Part shown: positions 3,514 to 5,505 of the stretch, piece after piece
Position numbering within the stretch: the first letter of the stretch is position 1
How the letters are laid out: each line of letters opens with the position of its first letter
Source: an uncultured Roseburia sp.
Lineage (GTDB): Bacteria; Bacillota; Clostridia; Lachnospirales; Lachnospiraceae
Assembly: GCA_934307185.1 (NCBI GenBank)
Contig: CAKRCJ010000169.1
Coordinates: 1 to 5,505, forward strand
Reading direction: 5' to 3'
Length of the DNA: 5,505 nt
The notes under the pieces: model-generated
Told to the model about the DNA's origin: nothing
The model's database searches: none
The model's input: the letters and a program-made list of their open reading frames with translations, nothing else
Made by a program: the position numbers and the translations under genes

Positions 3514-5505
3514 TTATTTATACAATTTCCTCTTTCTTAGGAGTAAAATCAATATGCCAGCACAAGTTAACGTAAAAATTAATTGTGCATCTGTCAAAAT
3601 ATCATCATCACCTGTTTTTGGTGACTTTTTTGCATCTTCATTCATTGCATTTTCAGAAGTTTTTTGTTCAATGTTATTTTCGCTGTTTGAAGGTGTAACA
3701 TCATTATTAGAGGATGTAATATTCTCATTCTTTTCCTCTTCCCTAGTGTATTCAACATTAACTGTTGTTGTTGCTGTTCCATCTGTAAAATTGACTTTTA
3801 TAGAATGCACATTTTGAGATAATCCATTCATAAACTCTTTATTGAATATTACAATCGTTGAGCCACGTTGCAGGGTGTAATTGCAACTGTCTACAATTGC
3901 ATTATCCATTTCTATGCTTACAAATTTTTCCAAATCCGCATTTACACGTAATGTATATGTATCATTTTTATTAATCTGATATGTTCCATCAACACCTTCT
4001 ATTACCGTATAAGTAACCTTTTCATTTTGGGACTGGTCTGGTTCTTGCGGCTGGCTTGGCACTTCCGGATTTTCCGGTTTCTCTGTCGTCTCTGGTGTTT
4101 CTGGGTTCTCCGGTTCTTCCGGTTTCTGTTTATCTGCTTCTACGGTCACATTACATTCTGCTGTCAGTTTTCCTACGCTTGCCGTTATCTTCGCTGTTCC
4201 TTCTCTTTTCGCTGTAATTGTTCCGTTTGCATCTACGGCTGCGACTTCCGCATTATCACTTGTCCAGGTTATCGTTTTATCATCTGTTGTATCGTTTGGC
4301 GTATAACTTACGGATAAGGTTGCCGTTTCTCCTTCCTTTATTGTCAATTCCGTTCTGTCTAATACAATTGATGTTAATGGTTTTTCCGGATTTTCCGGTT
4401 TCTCTGGTTCTGCTGGTTTCTCCGGTTCTTCCGGTTTTTCTGGTGTTTCCGGTTCCTGTTTATCTGCTTCTACGGTCACATTACATTCTGCTGTCAGTTT
4501 TCCTACGCTTGCCGTTATCTTCGCTGTTCCTTCTTTTTTTGCTGTGACTGTTCCATTTGCATCTACAGTTGCGACTTCCGCATTATCACTTGTCCACGTT
4601 ACTGTCTTATCATCTGTTGTATTATCTGGTGTATAACTTACGGATAAAGTTGTTGTTTCTCCTTCCTTTATTGTCAGTTCTGTTCTGTCTAATACAATTG
4701 ATGTTAACGGTTTTTCCGGATTTTCCGGTTTCTCTGGTTCTTCTGGTTTCTCTGGTTCTTCCGGCTTTTCAGGTGTTTCTGGTTCCTGTTTTTCTGCTTC
4801 TACTGTTACATTACACTCTGCCGTCAGTTTTCCTACAGTTGCCGTTATCTTCGCTGTACCTTCTTTTTTCGCTGTAATTGTTCCGTTTGCATTTACAGCT
4901 GCGACTTCGGTATTGTCACTTGTCCATGTTACCGCTTTATCATCTGTTATATCGTTTGGTGTATAATTTACAGATAAGGTTGCTGTTTCTCCTTCTTTTA
5001 TTGTCAGTTCTGTTCTGTCTAATACAATTGATGTTAACGGTTTTTCTGGATTTTCCGGTTTCTCTGGTTCTTCTGGTTTCTCCGGCTCCTGTTTTTCTGC
5101 TTCTACGGTTACATTACATTCTGCCGTCAGTTTTCCTACAGTTGCCGTTATTTTTACTGTTCCTTCTTTTTTTGCTGTGACTGTTCCATTTGCATCTACA
5201 GTTGCGACTTCCGCATTATCACTTGTCCATGTTACAGTTTTATTATCTGTTGTATCATTTGGTGTATAACTTACGGATAAGGTTGTTGTTTCTCCTTCCT
5301 TTATTGCCAATTCTGTTCTGTCCAATGCAATTGATGTTAACGGTTTTTCTGGTGTTTCCGGCTCCTGTTTATCTGCTTCTACCGTCACACTACACTCCGC
5401 TGTCAGTTTTCCTACTGTTGCCGTTATTTTCGCTGTTCCTTCTTTTTTTGCTGTGACTGTTCCATTTGCATCTACAGTTGCGACTTCCGCATTATCACTT
5501 GTCCA
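3514..5505 (-). CDS. Cell-wall-anchored surface protein with tandem Big2 Ig-like repeats and sortase signal (C-terminal 663 residues, N-terminus beyond the window)
   Basis: The frame is open to the right edge, so the signal peptide and N-terminal domains are missing. From the edge inward it holds one partial and four full bacterial Ig-like (Big2) domains. Each has the family pattern LTSI-LDRTEL, EGET-TLSV, P-N/D-T, WTSDN-EVA-V-NGT-TAK-EGT-KITA, and ends in TAECNVTVEA. The full units start near residues 55, 156, 266 and 376 of the visible part and are joined by Pro-Glu linkers. A separate beta-rich domain follows (about 497-586, VTYTVIEG to TTVNVEY). It resembles a module seen in other clostridial surface proteins, which I recognise only by pattern. 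Next come a Ser/Asn/Glu-rich spacer and the sorting signal. The product is expected to be covalently attached to peptidoglycan. Big2 repeats often serve as stalks or in adhesion; the ligand is unknown. The gene converges on pyrBI. Confidence 0.93.
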   Translation of the reverse strand, partial: WTSDNAEVATVDANGTVTAKKEGTAKITATVGKLTAECSVTVEADKQEPETPEKPLTSIALDRTELAIKEGETTTLSVSYTPNDTTDNKTVTWTSDNAEVATVDANGTVTAKKEGTVKITATVGKLTAECNVTVEAEKQEPEKPEEPEKPENPEKPLTSIVLDRTELTIKEGETATLSVNYTPNDITDDKAVTWTSDNTEVAAVNANGTITAKKEGTAKITATVGKLTAECNVTVEAEKQEPETPEKPEEPEKPEEPEKPENPEKPLTSIVLDRTELTIKEGETTTLSVSYTPDNTTDDKTVTWTSDNAEVATVDANGTVTAKKEGTAKITASVGKLTAECNVTVEADKQEPETPEKPEEPEKPAEPEKPENPEKPLTSIVLDRTELTIKEGETATLSVSYTPNDTTDDKTITWTSDNAEVAAVDANGTITAKREGTAKITASVGKLTAECNVTVEADKQKPEEPENPETPETTEKPENPEVPSQPQEPDQSQNEKVTYTVIEGVDGTYQINKNDTYTLRVNADLEKFVSIEMDNAIVDSCNYTLQRGSTIVIFNKEFMNGLSQNVHSIKVNFTDGTATTTVNVEYTREEEKNENITSSNNDVTPSNSENNIEQKTSENAMNEDAKKSPKTGDDDILTDAQLIFTLTCAGILILLLRKRKLYK
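3517..3624 (-). other. Sortase cell-wall sorting signal of the surface protein
   Basis: The C-terminus has the three-part sortase signal. The motif SPKTG (codons at 3610-3624, residues 628-632 of the visible protein) is followed by an acidic DDD. A hydrophobic segment follows (AQLIFTLTCAGILILLL), and the protein ends in the positive tail RKRKLYK. This is an LPXTG variant with Ser in place of Leu. Sortase would cut between Thr and Gly. No sortase gene is in the window. Confidence 0.88.
4381..5343 (-). repeat. Three complete tandem coding repeats of 303, 330 and 330 bp (Big2 domain plus linker)
   Basis: Read on the minus strand, units begin at the codons for PLTSI: 5343, 5040 and 4710, with a fourth copy at 4380 whose linker diverges. 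Unit lengths are 303, 330 and 330 bp. A partial copy runs from 5344 to the window edge. The units are nearly identical at DNA level over the Ig-like domain, with scattered synonymous and a few amino acid changes (for example TPNDTTD against TPDNTTD). Such arrays commonly change copy number by recombination, and the array probably continues beyond the right edge. Confidence 0.92.

Noticed and set aside
3431..3817. Plus-strand open frame of about 128 codons overlapping the surface-protein C-terminus
   Set aside because: It is antisense to the sorting signal, spacer and C-terminal domain of a clearly real gene and begins inside the palindrome. Ser/Phe-rich shadow composition.
4381..5343. Regularly spaced repeats as a possible CRISPR array
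   Set aside because: The period is 303-330 bp, and the repeats are coding in one frame and match Ig-like domains.
5386..5388. Start of the surface protein at an internal GTG near 5388
   Set aside because: The frame continues without a stop to the window edge and encodes the rest of another Big2 repeat, so this GTG is an internal valine codon and the true start is outside the window.
4027..5456. Chain of plus-strand open frames rich in Leu, Pro, Tyr and His across the surface-protein gene
   Set aside because: They lie antisense to the Big2 repeats and repeat with the same period. Their composition (LPHYHLS, FLLPLL) is what the complement of Thr/Glu/Lys/Asp-rich codons gives. No ribosome sites support them.

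Overview
The window looks like chromosomal DNA from a low-GC Gram-positive anaerobe of the class Clostridia, most likely Lachnospiraceae. The pointers are AT-rich intergenic DNA with near-consensus sigma-A promoters, strong AGGAGG-type ribosome sites, a pyrB-pyrI pair with a zinc-binding regulatory subunit, and a Big2-repeat surface protein ending in an SPKTGD sorting motif. The family assignment is an inference from gene style, not from any search.

Layout, left to right. Positions 1-431 (minus) hold the N-terminal part of the replication-restart helicase PriA, cut by the window edge, with its own promoter at 487-515. Positions 656-1033 (plus) encode a small CmpB-like membrane protein, and 1039-1446 (minus) a small bacterial PH-domain protein. 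These two genes converge with only 5 bp between their stops. The 292-bp region 1447-1738 carries two divergent promoters, one for the PH-domain gene and one for the pyrimidine operon. The operon is pyrB (1739-2659) followed by pyrI (2711-3148): catalytic and regulatory chains of aspartate carbamoyltransferase, which catalyses the first committed step of de novo pyrimidine synthesis.

The 365-bp gap 3149-3513 is not empty. Almost all of it is one large imperfect palindrome (about 3170-3446) whose two arms, of roughly 130-140 nt, align along their whole length around a 4-nt loop. It could be a MITE-like mobile repeat, a degenerate inverted duplication, or a long structured RNA or bidirectional terminator between the convergent pyrBI and surface-protein genes. 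This is the least explained part of the window.

Positions 3514-5505 (minus) encode the C-terminal 663 residues of a cell-wall-anchored surface protein. It has one partial and four complete near-identical Big2 immunoglobulin-like repeats joined by Pro-Glu-rich linkers, then a distinct C-terminal beta-rich domain, a Ser/Asn/Glu-rich spacer and a sortase signal. The N-terminus lies beyond the right edge.

Only pyrB and pyrI work together in an obvious way. The rest are independent housekeeping, envelope and surface genes. No defence system, CRISPR array, tRNA or rRNA was seen.
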